Positions 51,532-59,513 of a stretch of DNA of 64,000 nt are shown here, one piece after another. The position numbers and the translations under genes were made by a program. The stretch covers positions 143,148 through 207,147 of the forward strand of contig URLO01000001.1 in assembly GCA_900548625.1 (NCBI GenBank). The letters are read 5' to 3'. Under the pieces are notes generated by a model. That model saw nothing but the letters and a program-made list of their open reading frames with translations. It had not been told where the DNA came from and did not search any database. Origin of the DNA: an uncultured Eubacteriales bacterium (GTDB lineage: Bacteria; Bacillota; Clostridia; Oscillospirales; Oscillospiraceae). Within the stretch, counting starts at the first letter, position 1; the number at the start of each line of letters is the position of its first letter.

Positions 51532-52542
51532 TCAGCCTGCCTTTCTGTGGATCATCATGTAGATCACGACCGGTGCGCCGAACACGGCGGTCACGGAGCT
51601 GATGCTGACCTCGGTCGGCGCAAACGCCGTGCGTGCGATCAGGTCGCAGAACAGGCAGAATACGCCGCCGCCGAGCCAGCAGGCGGGGATCATAAAGAGC
51701 GGCTCCGCCGTCCGGAACAGCGACTTCATCAGGTGCGGCACCGCAATGCCGACAAAGGAGATCGGCCCTGCAAACGCGGTCACACATGCCGAGAGGACGC
51801 TCGAAAGCAGGATCAGCGCCGCGCGGAAGTGCTTGATCGGCACGCCGAGATTCTGCGCATACGTCTCGCCGAGCTGATAGGCACGGATCGGCTTGGAGAG
51901 GAAAAAGACAAGGATCAGCGTCACGGTACACACATGGCCCATCGTCCGCACGTTTTCCCAGCTCATGCCGGAAAACGAGCCCATGGACCAGTTGTGCAGG
52001 TTCACGATGTTGGAATCGTCCGCAAACGTGACGAGAAGATCCGTCAGCGCCGAGCAGATATACCCGATCATCACGCCGCAGACGACGAGCAGGCTCATCC
52101 GCTTGACCTTCTGCGAGATGGCGAGCACGAAGCCCATCGAGAGCATCGCGCCCAGAAACGCCGCCAGAATGAGCCCCCCGGAGGACGAGACGATCCCGCG
52201 GCTGAGCAGCACGATCATCGCGATCGAGACCGTCAGCTTTGCGCCCGAGGAAATGCCGAGCACGAAGGGGCCGGCGATGGGATTGTGGAAAAACGTTTGC
52301 AGCAGATATCCCGACACCGACAGCGCGCCGCCCAGCAGCATCGCCGCCAGGATCCGCGGCAGGCGGATGTTGAGCAGGATCCTGCGCTGGCTGAGATCCC
52401 CACCGCCGAGAAAGATCTCTTTTATTTCAGACGCGGACAGCCGGACGCTGCCCGCCGCAACATTCCAAATCAAAAAAACGATCAAAAGCAGAAGGAGCAG
52501 CACAAAACCGCCCCATATCCTTGTCGTTCGGCTCTGTTTCAT
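51532..52542 (-). CDS. FecCD/BtuC-type permease
   Basis: A 336-residue permease with ~9-10 helices. FecCD hallmarks are RLPRILAAMLLGGALSVSGY, FHNPIAGPFVLGISSGAKL, GPISFVGIAVPHLMKSLFRT. It pairs with the ATPase downstream and the binding protein upstream to form a BtuFCD-type importer. Confidence 0.93.
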   Translation of the reverse strand: MKQSRTTRIWGGFVLLLLLLIVFLIWNVAAGSVRLSASEIKEIFLGGGDLSQRRILLNIRLPRILAAMLLGGALSVSGYLLQTFFHNPIAGPFVLGISSGAKLTVSIAMIVLLSRGIVSSSGGLILAAFLGAMLSMGFVLAISQKVKRMSLLVVCGVMIGYICSALTDLLVTFADDSNIVNLHNWSMGSFSGMSWENVRTMGHVCTVTLILVFFLSKPIRAYQLGETYAQNLGVPIKHFRAALILLSSVLSACVTAFAGPISFVGIAVPHLMKSLFRTAEPLFMIPACWLGGGVFCLFCDLIARTAFAPTEVSISSVTAVFGAPVVIYMMIHRKAG

Positions 52543-52558
52543 GCTGCTCCTCCAGTCG

Positions 52559-53764
52559 TTATGTGAGTTTGTGCAAAAAATAAAGGTCGCTGCTGTCCTC
52601 GTCGGTCAAAATCGCGTGGACATCCAGAATCATGTTGCCCAGCGCCAGCGACTGCTGATAAAAGTTCTTGGAAATGCACCAGACATTGCCGCTCTGAACG
52701 GCCTTGAAATCTGCAAGCAGCGGGCTTTTGGCAAGAAGCTGCTCGATCGTTTCGATCTCTCCGTCGATGGTGCTGTTGTAGATCAGAATGTCGGCGTCCA
52801 GCGCCGTGTGATAGAACGACTCCATCTGCACGGTCATGGTGGACATCGCATTTTCCTCGTCCGTCTCGTCGAACGACACATACTCGCCGCCCGCCATCCG
52901 AATGGCCTTGGCGATGTAATCGCCGGACTTGCGGACGTTGACTGCGCCGCTCGTCGTGATGTAGAAAAACGCCACGCGCTTGCCGGTCGGCGTCTGATCA
53001 AGCACGCCGTCAAGACTTTGCATGAGCTGCGCGAAATATGCCTCGGCCTCGGCGTCCTTGCCTGCGAGCGCGGCATACAGCTTCAGCCACTCCATGCGGC
53101 CGAGCGGCTCCGGCTCATAGCTCGAACGCTCCACCAGCACGGGAATGCCAAGCGTCTGGAGCTGCTCGATGACCGCCGGCGTGTGATAGATCATCGTGTT
53201 CTCAATGGCAAGATCACAGCCGTTTGCCAGAATGGTCTCATAGTCGGGCGCGGAATATTTTCCGGCGTAGACCATGGCCCCGGCCTGCATCGCGGCCTTT
53301 GCCTCGTCGATATACCAGTCCTTTTCCTTCTGGCTGCTGAGCGTGATCCTGCCGACCTCGCCGAGCTCGCGGAAATAGTCCATGGCCGCCGTTGCGACGA
53401 GGTAGATGTGCTCGAGCGGCTGCTGGAGCACCGTCACATCCGCCGGAACGTCCTCCGGCACGGCTGCGTCCTCCGGCACGAGCAGAAACGTCTGGTCGTC
53501 GCCGATCGTCAGCCGCGTATAGCCGCGTTTGTCGCGGCAGATGGTAAACTGCGTTGCGTAGGAAAGCGCGGCAGGCTCGTCAAACGTCAGCTCCTGCCAC
53601 GAAGGCGCCGTCTTTGCAGGCTCGCTTGGAGCCTGCGCTGCGGAGGGCGCCTGCGGCGGCTGCGGTGCAGGCGCCTGCGGCGGCTGCGGTGCAGGCGTCT
53701 GCGCCACACAGGCGGCGCAGACCGTCAGAAGCGCTGCAAGCAGCGCCAGCATCCATTTTCTCAT
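52559..53764 (-). CDS. periplasmic-binding-like lipoprotein of the importer
   Basis: A 401-residue protein with an N-terminal signal peptide (KWMLALLAALLTVCAAC); VCAAC can act as a lipobox. A Pro/Ala/Gln-rich tether at ~20-50 precedes a BtuF/TroA-type helical-backbone binding fold (ILANGCDLAIENTMIYH, GIPVLVERSSYEPEPLGRME, VRKSGDYIAKAIRMAGG). It is longer than BtuF (~270). The ligand may be a corrinoid, cobalt chelate or other tetrapyrrole. Its start overlaps the preceding gene's stop by 4 bp. Confidence 0.88.
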   Translation of the reverse strand: MRKWMLALLAALLTVCAACVAQTPAPQPPQAPAPQPPQAPSAAQAPSEPAKTAPSWQELTFDEPAALSYATQFTICRDKRGYTRLTIGDDQTFLLVPEDAAVPEDVPADVTVLQQPLEHIYLVATAAMDYFRELGEVGRITLSSQKEKDWYIDEAKAAMQAGAMVYAGKYSAPDYETILANGCDLAIENTMIYHTPAVIEQLQTLGIPVLVERSSYEPEPLGRMEWLKLYAALAGKDAEAEAYFAQLMQSLDGVLDQTPTGKRVAFFYITTSGAVNVRKSGDYIAKAIRMAGGEYVSFDETDEENAMSTMTVQMESFYHTALDADILIYNSTIDGEIETIEQLLAKSPLLADFKAVQSGNVWCISKNFYQQSLALGNMILDVHAILTDEDSSDLYFLHKLT

Positions 53765-54684
53765 TCCGCGGCCGTCAGGGAGGCGGAGTCAAAGTTCAGC
53801 GTGTACTCGATCTCGTGCGGCGTGCTCATGGCGGTGGTGTCGCCGATGACGGTCAGCTCCGTGTCAAACGCTGCCACGGGGATCTCGAACGTCGAGCCGT
53901 TCTCGGTCGAGAGGACCTCATACTTCACGCCGTCTACGAGCATGTAGTCATACTTGCTGCTGCTCCAGACGATGGTTGCCATGGCCTTGCCGTCTGCAAC
54001 GCGCAGCGTGCAGGGCGTCAGGACATAGGCCTTGCCGGAGCCGCCTGCAAAGGCGAGCTCCACGGTGTACGTGCCGTCCGCCAGACCGAGCTCCTGCACG
54101 GTCTTACCCTCGTCCTTCAGAGGCTCCGGATTGCTGACGGAGACCTTGTGGTCATACCAGACGCCCTTCTTGCCGATCAGCGCCAGATCGAACTCCGTGT
54201 CCAGTGCGGGCACCGGAACGTCAAAGCCGTAGACCTCGTCGGTCAGACCGTCGGAATATGTGACCGTGTCGGTCGTCGGCTGCAAAAGCTCTGCGCCCTC
54301 CTTCTGAGCGTCCTCGGCAAGACCCGGATAGAGGTTCTGAATGGTCTTGGAGACCAGACTCACATGGATGGTCATTTTGCCGTCCACGACATAGAGCGTG
54401 CCCTTGCCGTCGCAGGCCTCGTTCGTGTGGAACATGGAGCTGTCGGTGTGGAATTCTGCGGTGTAGACGCCGTCGGCGAGCGCGGGCTCGGCGGGGGTCT
54501 CCTCGACAGGCTCCTCGGCAGGCTCCTCGGCGGGCTCGGCGGGGGCATCTGCGGATTCATCGGGCGTCTGGGCGGTTTCGGTGTTCTGAGCGGGCTGCTC
54601 GGCCTGCGGAGCCTTCTGCGCGCAGCCGGTAAAGACGGCGGCAAGCATCAGAACGGCCAGAAGCAATGCACAAAGCTGTTTCAT
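53761..54684 (-). CDS. surface lipoprotein with two beta domains (NEAT-like)
   Basis: ATG 54684 follows AGGAGGAGATTATC. A lipoprotein signal ends LAAVFTGC. A Glu/Pro/Ala-rich stalk follows to ~residue 70. Two similar beta modules come next: DGVYTAEFHTDSSMFHTNEA, KGTLYVVDGKMTIHVSL; and DGTYTVELAFAGGSGKAYVL, TLRVADGKAMATIVW, KYDYMLVDGVKYEV. The pattern DGxY...V.DGK resembles haem-binding NEAT (iron-transport-associated) domains, but the haem Tyr/Ser positions cannot be confirmed. It may hand a tetrapyrrole to the adjacent binding protein (inference). Confidence 0.75.
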   Translation of the reverse strand: MKQLCALLLAVLMLAAVFTGCAQKAPQAEQPAQNTETAQTPDESADAPAEPAEEPAEEPVEETPAEPALADGVYTAEFHTDSSMFHTNEACDGKGTLYVVDGKMTIHVSLVSKTIQNLYPGLAEDAQKEGAELLQPTTDTVTYSDGLTDEVYGFDVPVPALDTEFDLALIGKKGVWYDHKVSVSNPEPLKDEGKTVQELGLADGTYTVELAFAGGSGKAYVLTPCTLRVADGKAMATIVWSSSKYDYMLVDGVKYEVLSTENGSTFEIPVAAFDTELTVIGDTTAMSTPHEIEYTLNFDSASLTAAE

Positions 54685-54757
54685 GATAATCTCCTCCTGC
54701 GAGTGCATTGCTCCGGAGAGGCGCGAGACCTCTCCGGAGCGATGATTTGTGTGAAAT

Positions 54758-56026
54758 TTACGCGGTCAGCGCGTCGATGGCGGCCTTCGTGTGGGAGATG
54801 TAGAGCGCCTGCACGTCGGCGATCCCGCCGAGACCGGCGATCTGGCAGTCAACGGTGAGACCGGCGGCCTCAAACATGCTCTTCCAGGAATCTTCTTCCT
54901 CACCGGCCATGTCGTTGTTGGCATGGTCGCCTGCAACGACCATCAGCGGGCGCATGATGACGTTGGTGTAGCCGGCAGCCTTGACAGCCTCGATGACGGC
55001 CTCACAGGAGGTCTCCTCGGGCTCGCCTTCGACGGTGCCGATGAACACGTTCTCGTAGCCGAGAAGCTGCATCTGGGTCTGCATCTGGCTGTAGCTGACC
55101 TTGGCAACGTGCGCGGTGCCGTGGCCCATAAAGACGAATGCGGTGCCGGCTTCCTTGGCGGCGTCGAGGCTCTCAAAGTCGGAGTCTGCAACGGCAGCTG
55201 CAACGACAGCCTTGGCAACGGCTTCCTTGTCGTCGTTGATGACGGTGGCGTCGCTGCCGACCTCGCCGAGCAGCGGCTCAGCGATGGAGACGGACTCGAA
55301 ATGCTCGCGGTAGTTGTCGATGGCTTCGCACATCTCGTCGTATTCCGCGCCGTGCATCAGATGCGTGGGCTGGACAACGAGGTTCTTGACGCCGTTTGCG
55401 ACTGCGCGCTCAAGGGCCTGCTCCATGTTGTCGATCTTCTCGCCGTCACGCGCCTGAATGTGGTTGATGATGATCTGCGCGGTGAAGGCACGACGGACGG
55501 ACCAGTCGGGGTTGGCTTCCTGCAGGGCGTCCTCGATGGCCTTGATGTCGGCCACGCGGCTGGCGTTGAAGGACGTGCCGAAGGAGACGACCAGCAGCTC
55601 GTTTTCGCCGATGTCGTCCTGGTTTCTGGGATCGTCCAGCGAAGCGTCGCCGGTGTCAAGGCCGAAGTAGTCGGGGCTGGCTTCCTCGCCCTCGACGAGT
55701 TCCTTCTGCGCATCGGTCAGAGCGTCCCATGCAGCCTTGGCGGCTTCACACTGGGCGTCGGTCTCCTCGGTGCGGGTCTGGACATAGATGGCGTCGATCA
55801 TGGCTGCAACCTCGTCGGCCGCCTGCTGATCGAGCTCCTCCTGCGTGGGCTCCTCTTCGGCGGGCTCCTTCGTTTCTTCTTCGGCGGGCTCCGTGGTCTC
55901 GGGGGCTGCGGGGGGCTCGTTGGTCTCAGCCGGCTTCGTGTCGGACGGGGCCTCCACGCTCTTACAGGCGGAGAGCGTGCTCAGCAGCATCAGAGCTGCC
56001 AGCACAAGTGCAAGGATCTTTTTCAT
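54758..56026 (-). CDS. exported CbiK-type cobaltochelatase lipoprotein
   Basis: A 422-residue protein starting MKKILALVLAALMLLSTLSA-CKS, a lipoprotein signal with lipobox. An acidic Glu/Pro stalk runs ~28-70. From residue ~140 it is a CbiK chelatase: LLVVSFGTSFNASRVADIKA, VQPTHLMHGAEYDEMCEAI and VFMGHGTAHVAKVSYSQM, with both metal-site histidines. CbiK normally inserts cobalt into sirohydrochlorin in the cytosol; here it should sit outside the membrane. A periplasmic CbiK is known from Desulfovibrio, but a lipid-anchored one heading a B12 operon in a monoderm is unusual. It is the first gene after the riboswitch. Confidence 0.9.
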   Translation of the reverse strand: MKKILALVLAALMLLSTLSACKSVEAPSDTKPAETNEPPAAPETTEPAEEETKEPAEEEPTQEELDQQAADEVAAMIDAIYVQTRTEETDAQCEAAKAAWDALTDAQKELVEGEEASPDYFGLDTGDASLDDPRNQDDIGENELLVVSFGTSFNASRVADIKAIEDALQEANPDWSVRRAFTAQIIINHIQARDGEKIDNMEQALERAVANGVKNLVVQPTHLMHGAEYDEMCEAIDNYREHFESVSIAEPLLGEVGSDATVINDDKEAVAKAVVAAAVADSDFESLDAAKEAGTAFVFMGHGTAHVAKVSYSQMQTQMQLLGYENVFIGTVEGEPEETSCEAVIEAVKAAGYTNVIMRPLMVVAGDHANNDMAGEEEDSWKSMFEAAGLTVDCQIAGLGGIADVQALYISHTKAAIDALTA

Positions 56027-56063
56027 TGGGGTTCTACCTCTTTTCAAAATTGTTCTGAAAGAA

Positions 56064-56094
56064 TATAAAAAACGGCTGCATTTCCGTAGCCGTT
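56064..56094 (-). terminator. riboswitch expression-platform terminator
   Basis: On the minus strand, AACGGCTA-cggaaa-TGCAGCCGTT followed by TTTTTTATATT, between the aptamer and ATG 56026. It would stop transcription when cobalamin is bound. Confidence 0.85.
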
Positions 56095-56204
56095 CTCCCT
56101 AGCTGTATCATCTGTTGTGCGCCAGAGCCGCAAAGCCCCGGAGCGCAGCACAAGCTTGCAGGAAGGTCAACCCGTAGACAGCGGATTTGAGATTCCACGC
56201 CAAG

Positions 56205-56350
56205 GCAGGTCTCCTGACTTTGATCATCGCCGTTCTGCCCTTCCCGGTTTCCCAGTGGTTATGCAGGACGGCTCCCATACACAGTGACTGTATCGCTCCG
56301 GATTCACACCGGATTCCCTCTTCGCCCGCCGGTTTAAGGCAGGCACCTTG
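56205..56350 (-). promoter_or_regulatory. cobalamin riboswitch
   Basis: The minus strand reads AAGGTGCCTGCC, then GAGGGAATCCGGTGTGAATC, then AACCACTGGGAAACCGGGAA, and ends GTCAGGAGACCTGCC: all conserved blocks of the adenosyl/aqua-cobalamin riboswitch in order. It lies between a consensus promoter and a terminator and controls the whole operon that runs to 42474. Confidence 0.97.
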
Positions 56351-56383
56351 ACGCTACAATTCTATATTTTTTCAGACGAGCAC

Positions 56384-56411
56384 ATTATAGCACAGAACCG
56401 CCTTTTGTCAA
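56384..56411 (-). promoter_or_regulatory. promoter of the cobalamin operon
   Basis: Minus strand TTGACA (56411-56406), 16-bp spacer, TATAAT (56389-56384), ~35 bp before the aptamer. Confidence 0.85.
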
Positions 56412-56475
56412 TCCAAGAAACACAATGGAAAAACAGGGGCTTTTTTGGCAGAACGCCTGCCCCCATATCCGCCGG

Positions 56476-57255
56476 CTATCCTTCCGATCTGCGAATATGC
56501 TCTCGAATCTCCGCTTCATGCTTCCAGCAATAAGCGTAGCTGTTTTTCATAAAGTCCTCGATGCTCTGACTTCTATACATGGTCTCCAATGTGTCGAGGA
56601 GTGGCTTCCCCGCAACGACCAAATCGAAGAAATAGGGATAGATGCAGCCGCCGTTTTCTCTTGGAAAGTACGGATTGATGGAGCTGAGCCGCTCATCCTT
56701 CATCACAGATTCGACCACCATCTCGCTCAGTATCCACTTGAGCGATGGCCGCTCATATTCGTCATAGCTATCCCCAAACAGCCGATTCCACACATAAAAC
56801 CAAACAAAGTGTATGATTTCGTGTATTCCACCGCCGATAGCGCCTCTTTCGCTGTTCAGATAGAAAGTGTCGTAGCATCGTTCTTTCAAAAAGCGAGGCT
56901 CAACAGGATTCAGACTGACATTGCACTGTATATCATTGAATAGGCTTGCACAGTCCACGTCAAAAGCATCTGACAATGCTGCCGTGATCTGTTCCTTGCA
57001 TATAGCCCAATGATGGGAATACAATGTCACCCTTTCGTTGATCGTATTTCCCTGCTCCACATAAACAGTCCGCATCGTTCGTTCAATGTAGTTCCTTCGC
57101 TCCGGGAAGGTCAGGCTTACAGCATAAGCTTTATCAAGCTGGGGATAGAAATGATATAAAGGCTCTGACCAAAAGGGCGACGTATCCTCGGACTGAAACG
57201 CCATAATGCGCTGAACCATATGGTCAACGCCGGGGTTTACAAAGGTTACCTCCAT
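56476..57255 (-). CDS. zincin-like protein with an HEIIH motif
   Basis: A 259-residue soluble protein with no signal peptide. GAIGGGIHEIIHFVWFYVWN contains HExxH, and ~45 residues on LKWILSEMVVESVMKDE supplies Glu candidates for a third zinc ligand, the gluzincin-type layout. The rest matches no family I recognise. ATG 57255 overlaps the region just after the GNAT stop (57259), with GGAGG-like AGTTGGAGGTGTAGTGC upstream, so both genes form a pair. Confidence 0.65.
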   Translation of the reverse strand: MEVTFVNPGVDHMVQRIMAFQSEDTSPFWSEPLYHFYPQLDKAYAVSLTFPERRNYIERTMRTVYVEQGNTINERVTLYSHHWAICKEQITAALSDAFDVDCASLFNDIQCNVSLNPVEPRFLKERCYDTFYLNSERGAIGGGIHEIIHFVWFYVWNRLFGDSYDEYERPSLKWILSEMVVESVMKDERLSSINPYFPRENGGCIYPYFFDLVVAGKPLLDTLETMYRSQSIEDFMKNSYAYCWKHEAEIREHIRRSEG

Positions 57256-57258
57256 GCA

Positions 57259-57748
57259 CTACACCTCCAACTCATATAAAGCCATGGACCGGCCATTGGG
57301 ATAATCCAGAATATCCACGATTTTATAGCCTGCGGACAGATAGATCTTCCTGACGGCCTTCTCCTCCAGTCCCGTGTCCAGCCGGATATACCGAACACCA
57401 CGCTTGCGGCACTCTGCCCGGATTGCCTCTGTGACCAGCTTTGTCATACCCATCCCGGAGAATTTGCGCCGCACGCAGAATTTATGAAGACAGGCAGCTT
57501 CATACTTGGGCGCATCGGGCCAATAGTCAGAATCGGCCCATTGAAGAATGAAAGCGCAGGCAACTTCGCCGTCAATCGTCCCTATGCAAAAATTTTCCGG
57601 CTGCGCATCGGGGGTGATCAATTCCCCCTCCGTCAGCCATTCATCGGGCCAGACACGGTGTCCCTGCTCCCGCCCCCCAAGCCGAAACCTCACGCATCAC
57701 AGAGATCGCTTGTTCAACTTGATTGAAGCTGATCTTTAATGCACACAT
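57259..57748 (-). pseudogene. GNAT acetyltransferase with a homopolymer frameshift
   Basis: ATG 57748 (MCALKISFNQVEQAISVMRE) with CCGGAGCG upstream starts a frame that runs into a six-G run on the minus strand (57673-57678). Reading five G instead gives VSAWGREQGHRVWPDEWLTE and continues in the downstream frame: CIGTIDGEVACAFILQWAD, LHKFCVRRKFSGMGMTKLVT (acetyl-CoA site), YIRLDTGLEEKAVRKIYLSA. Thus one extra base splits an otherwise intact ~162-residue GNAT. It may be slippage, phase variation or a sequencing error. The surviving frame begins with a weak GTG at 57693. Confidence 0.72.
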
Positions 57749-58011
57749 AACGCTCCGGTCCCCCAGTCAGTAGAAGCCTTTCCACCGAAACAGCTTCAAA
57801 AGGCTCTCAATATCATTATAATATAATAATATAAAATATACAATAACAGCACAACGGGCTTTTTCTGTCATTAACATTTTATTGAGGCCGCACGCCATGG
57901 AAAGCGGCCTCTGATTCTCTCCGGATACACCCTGGACGACACCGCTGCGCAGGGGGATAGAGCGTCACTCTGATGCGACACAAGACGATGCTTCAAAAGC
58001 GGAAAGCGAGA

Positions 58012-58048
58012 AAAAGCTGCCGGGGAGTTGCGCTCCCCGGCAGCTTTT
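58012..58048. terminator. bidirectional terminator
   Basis: AAAAGCTGCCGGGGAG-ttgcg-CTCCCCGGCAGCTTTT, a perfect 16-bp stem just downstream of the DUF1254 gene's stop (58086). The remainder of 57749-58085 has an A+T-rich stretch (57800-57870) and no gene. Confidence 0.9.
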
Positions 58049-58085
58049 GTATCTATGAAAGGGTGGCTTCCAAACGAGGTTCCCT

Positions 58086-59456
58086 TTAGCCGATCGCCGT
58101 GATGGTCGGCGCTGTCCAGGTCTTGAGCGCCTCCATATCCGGCGTATAGATACGCATAAAGAGGTGGAAGCCGCCGTCCGCGACCGGAAGCCAGTTCGTC
58201 GTGTCTGCCGGCGCGTCCTTTGACAAGATCACATCCACAGAGCCGTCGTCATTCCGCTTCAGCCCCGAGCGGTCGTTGATGCAGTAGCGGTCGATGGGGT
58301 TGTCGATAAGGAAATCGTCATCGCCGTATGCGGTAACCGACCAGAAGCCGCCATCAAGAACCTGCGGATCGCTCTCAAAGTGGAGCAGATAGGACTTCTC
58401 GCCCGTCAGGGGATTCCCGTCAGCGTCCTTATCCGTCTTGGGATACAGGGCGATCTCCACGGTATTTGCCCCAAGCCCGGCGATCGCCACGAGCGCACGG
58501 TAGGCATATTCCGTACCGAAATCCCCGATCGGCGCGCCGAAATAGCTCCACTGACCCAGCTTGTTGGAATACTTCATGCCCTCTGCCGCAAGCTTCGGCC
58601 GAAGACCCTGAAGCATCTCCTGCCAGCTTGCCTGCACATCCCCGGTCAGAACGGCTGCGTCAAATTTCATACCGGGGCCAACGCCGACTGCCGCGAGCTT
58701 TTCCAGCAGCTCTGCGTCGGCAGCGGACGGCGGGTTGCTCTCCATCAGCGCGTTTGCCTTGCTGAAGAATGTGACCGGGTCCAGCGAGAGGATCTTATTG
58801 ACGGGAACATAGTTGTTTTCTTCCTGATAGCTTCCCTTCGGGGGCTGATACGCCTCTCCGCTCAGGTAGGCGGACAGCGGCAGGAGCTTCATGCCCGCCT
58901 GAATGGCATAGACATTCGGAAGATCCGCCTCGCCGGAGAGCACAGTCCTGGTGATGGACCACGCCATAGCGGTAGGAACATCGATGCGGGTCACGTCCTC
59001 CGGCAGGTCGCCGCTCCAATTTGCGCGCGTGATCGCATAGGCTCCGGCACGGTCGAGGACAGCGGCGGTGTTTGTCCATGCGTCAAGCACCTGCACCTTG
59101 CAGAAGCGATCCGTTTCCGGCAGCACATAGACCATCGGCTCCTCGCTCAGGTCGTACCACACCTGTGAGTAGATGGTGTCCACATTCGGGCTTACCACGT
59201 TTTTGAACTGCGCGTTGGCAAGCGCCACGCCGTGCATGAACTGATTGACAGGCGCCTTGCCGGGGACGGGCTCCTCCGTATTCGTTGCGGAGGTCATCGT
59301 TGCGTCCATCAACACCAGCGGGAATGCATAAATGTACGCCTCCTCGATGGTTTCCCACACATCTCCGGCAGGCAAAGCATCCTCCGGCTTGGCAGTCCCC
59401 GCGCAGCCGGACAGCAGTATGACCATGCAGAGCAGCAGTGCTGCGATTTTCTTCAT
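58086..59456 (-). CDS. DUF1254/DUF1214 lipoprotein
   Basis: A 456-residue protein with lipobox VILLSGC at residue ~18. DUF1254 region: EEAYIYAFPLVLMDATMTSA, NVVSPNVDTIYSQVWYDLSE, PMVYVLPETDRFCKVQVLDA. DUF1214 region near the C-terminus: WSVTAYGDDDFLIDNPIDRY and ILSKDAPADTTNWLPVADGG with the FHLFMRIYTP ending. The family is widespread, surface-located or periplasmic, and has no proven reaction. It is encoded 57 bp after the sulfatase gene, probably in the same operon. Confidence 0.9.
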   Translation of the reverse strand: MKKIAALLLCMVILLSGCAGTAKPEDALPAGDVWETIEEAYIYAFPLVLMDATMTSATNTEEPVPGKAPVNQFMHGVALANAQFKNVVSPNVDTIYSQVWYDLSEEPMVYVLPETDRFCKVQVLDAWTNTAAVLDRAGAYAITRANWSGDLPEDVTRIDVPTAMAWSITRTVLSGEADLPNVYAIQAGMKLLPLSAYLSGEAYQPPKGSYQEENNYVPVNKILSLDPVTFFSKANALMESNPPSAADAELLEKLAAVGVGPGMKFDAAVLTGDVQASWQEMLQGLRPKLAAEGMKYSNKLGQWSYFGAPIGDFGTEYAYRALVAIAGLGANTVEIALYPKTDKDADGNPLTGEKSYLLHFESDPQVLDGGFWSVTAYGDDDFLIDNPIDRYCINDRSGLKRNDDGSVDVILSKDAPADTTNWLPVADGGFHLFMRIYTPDMEALKTWTAPTITAIG

Positions 59457-59513
59457 AATATCCTCCTTATACAGAACAGATCGATCGACGGTCGGGGTTC
59501 TTGTCCGGCTGCA

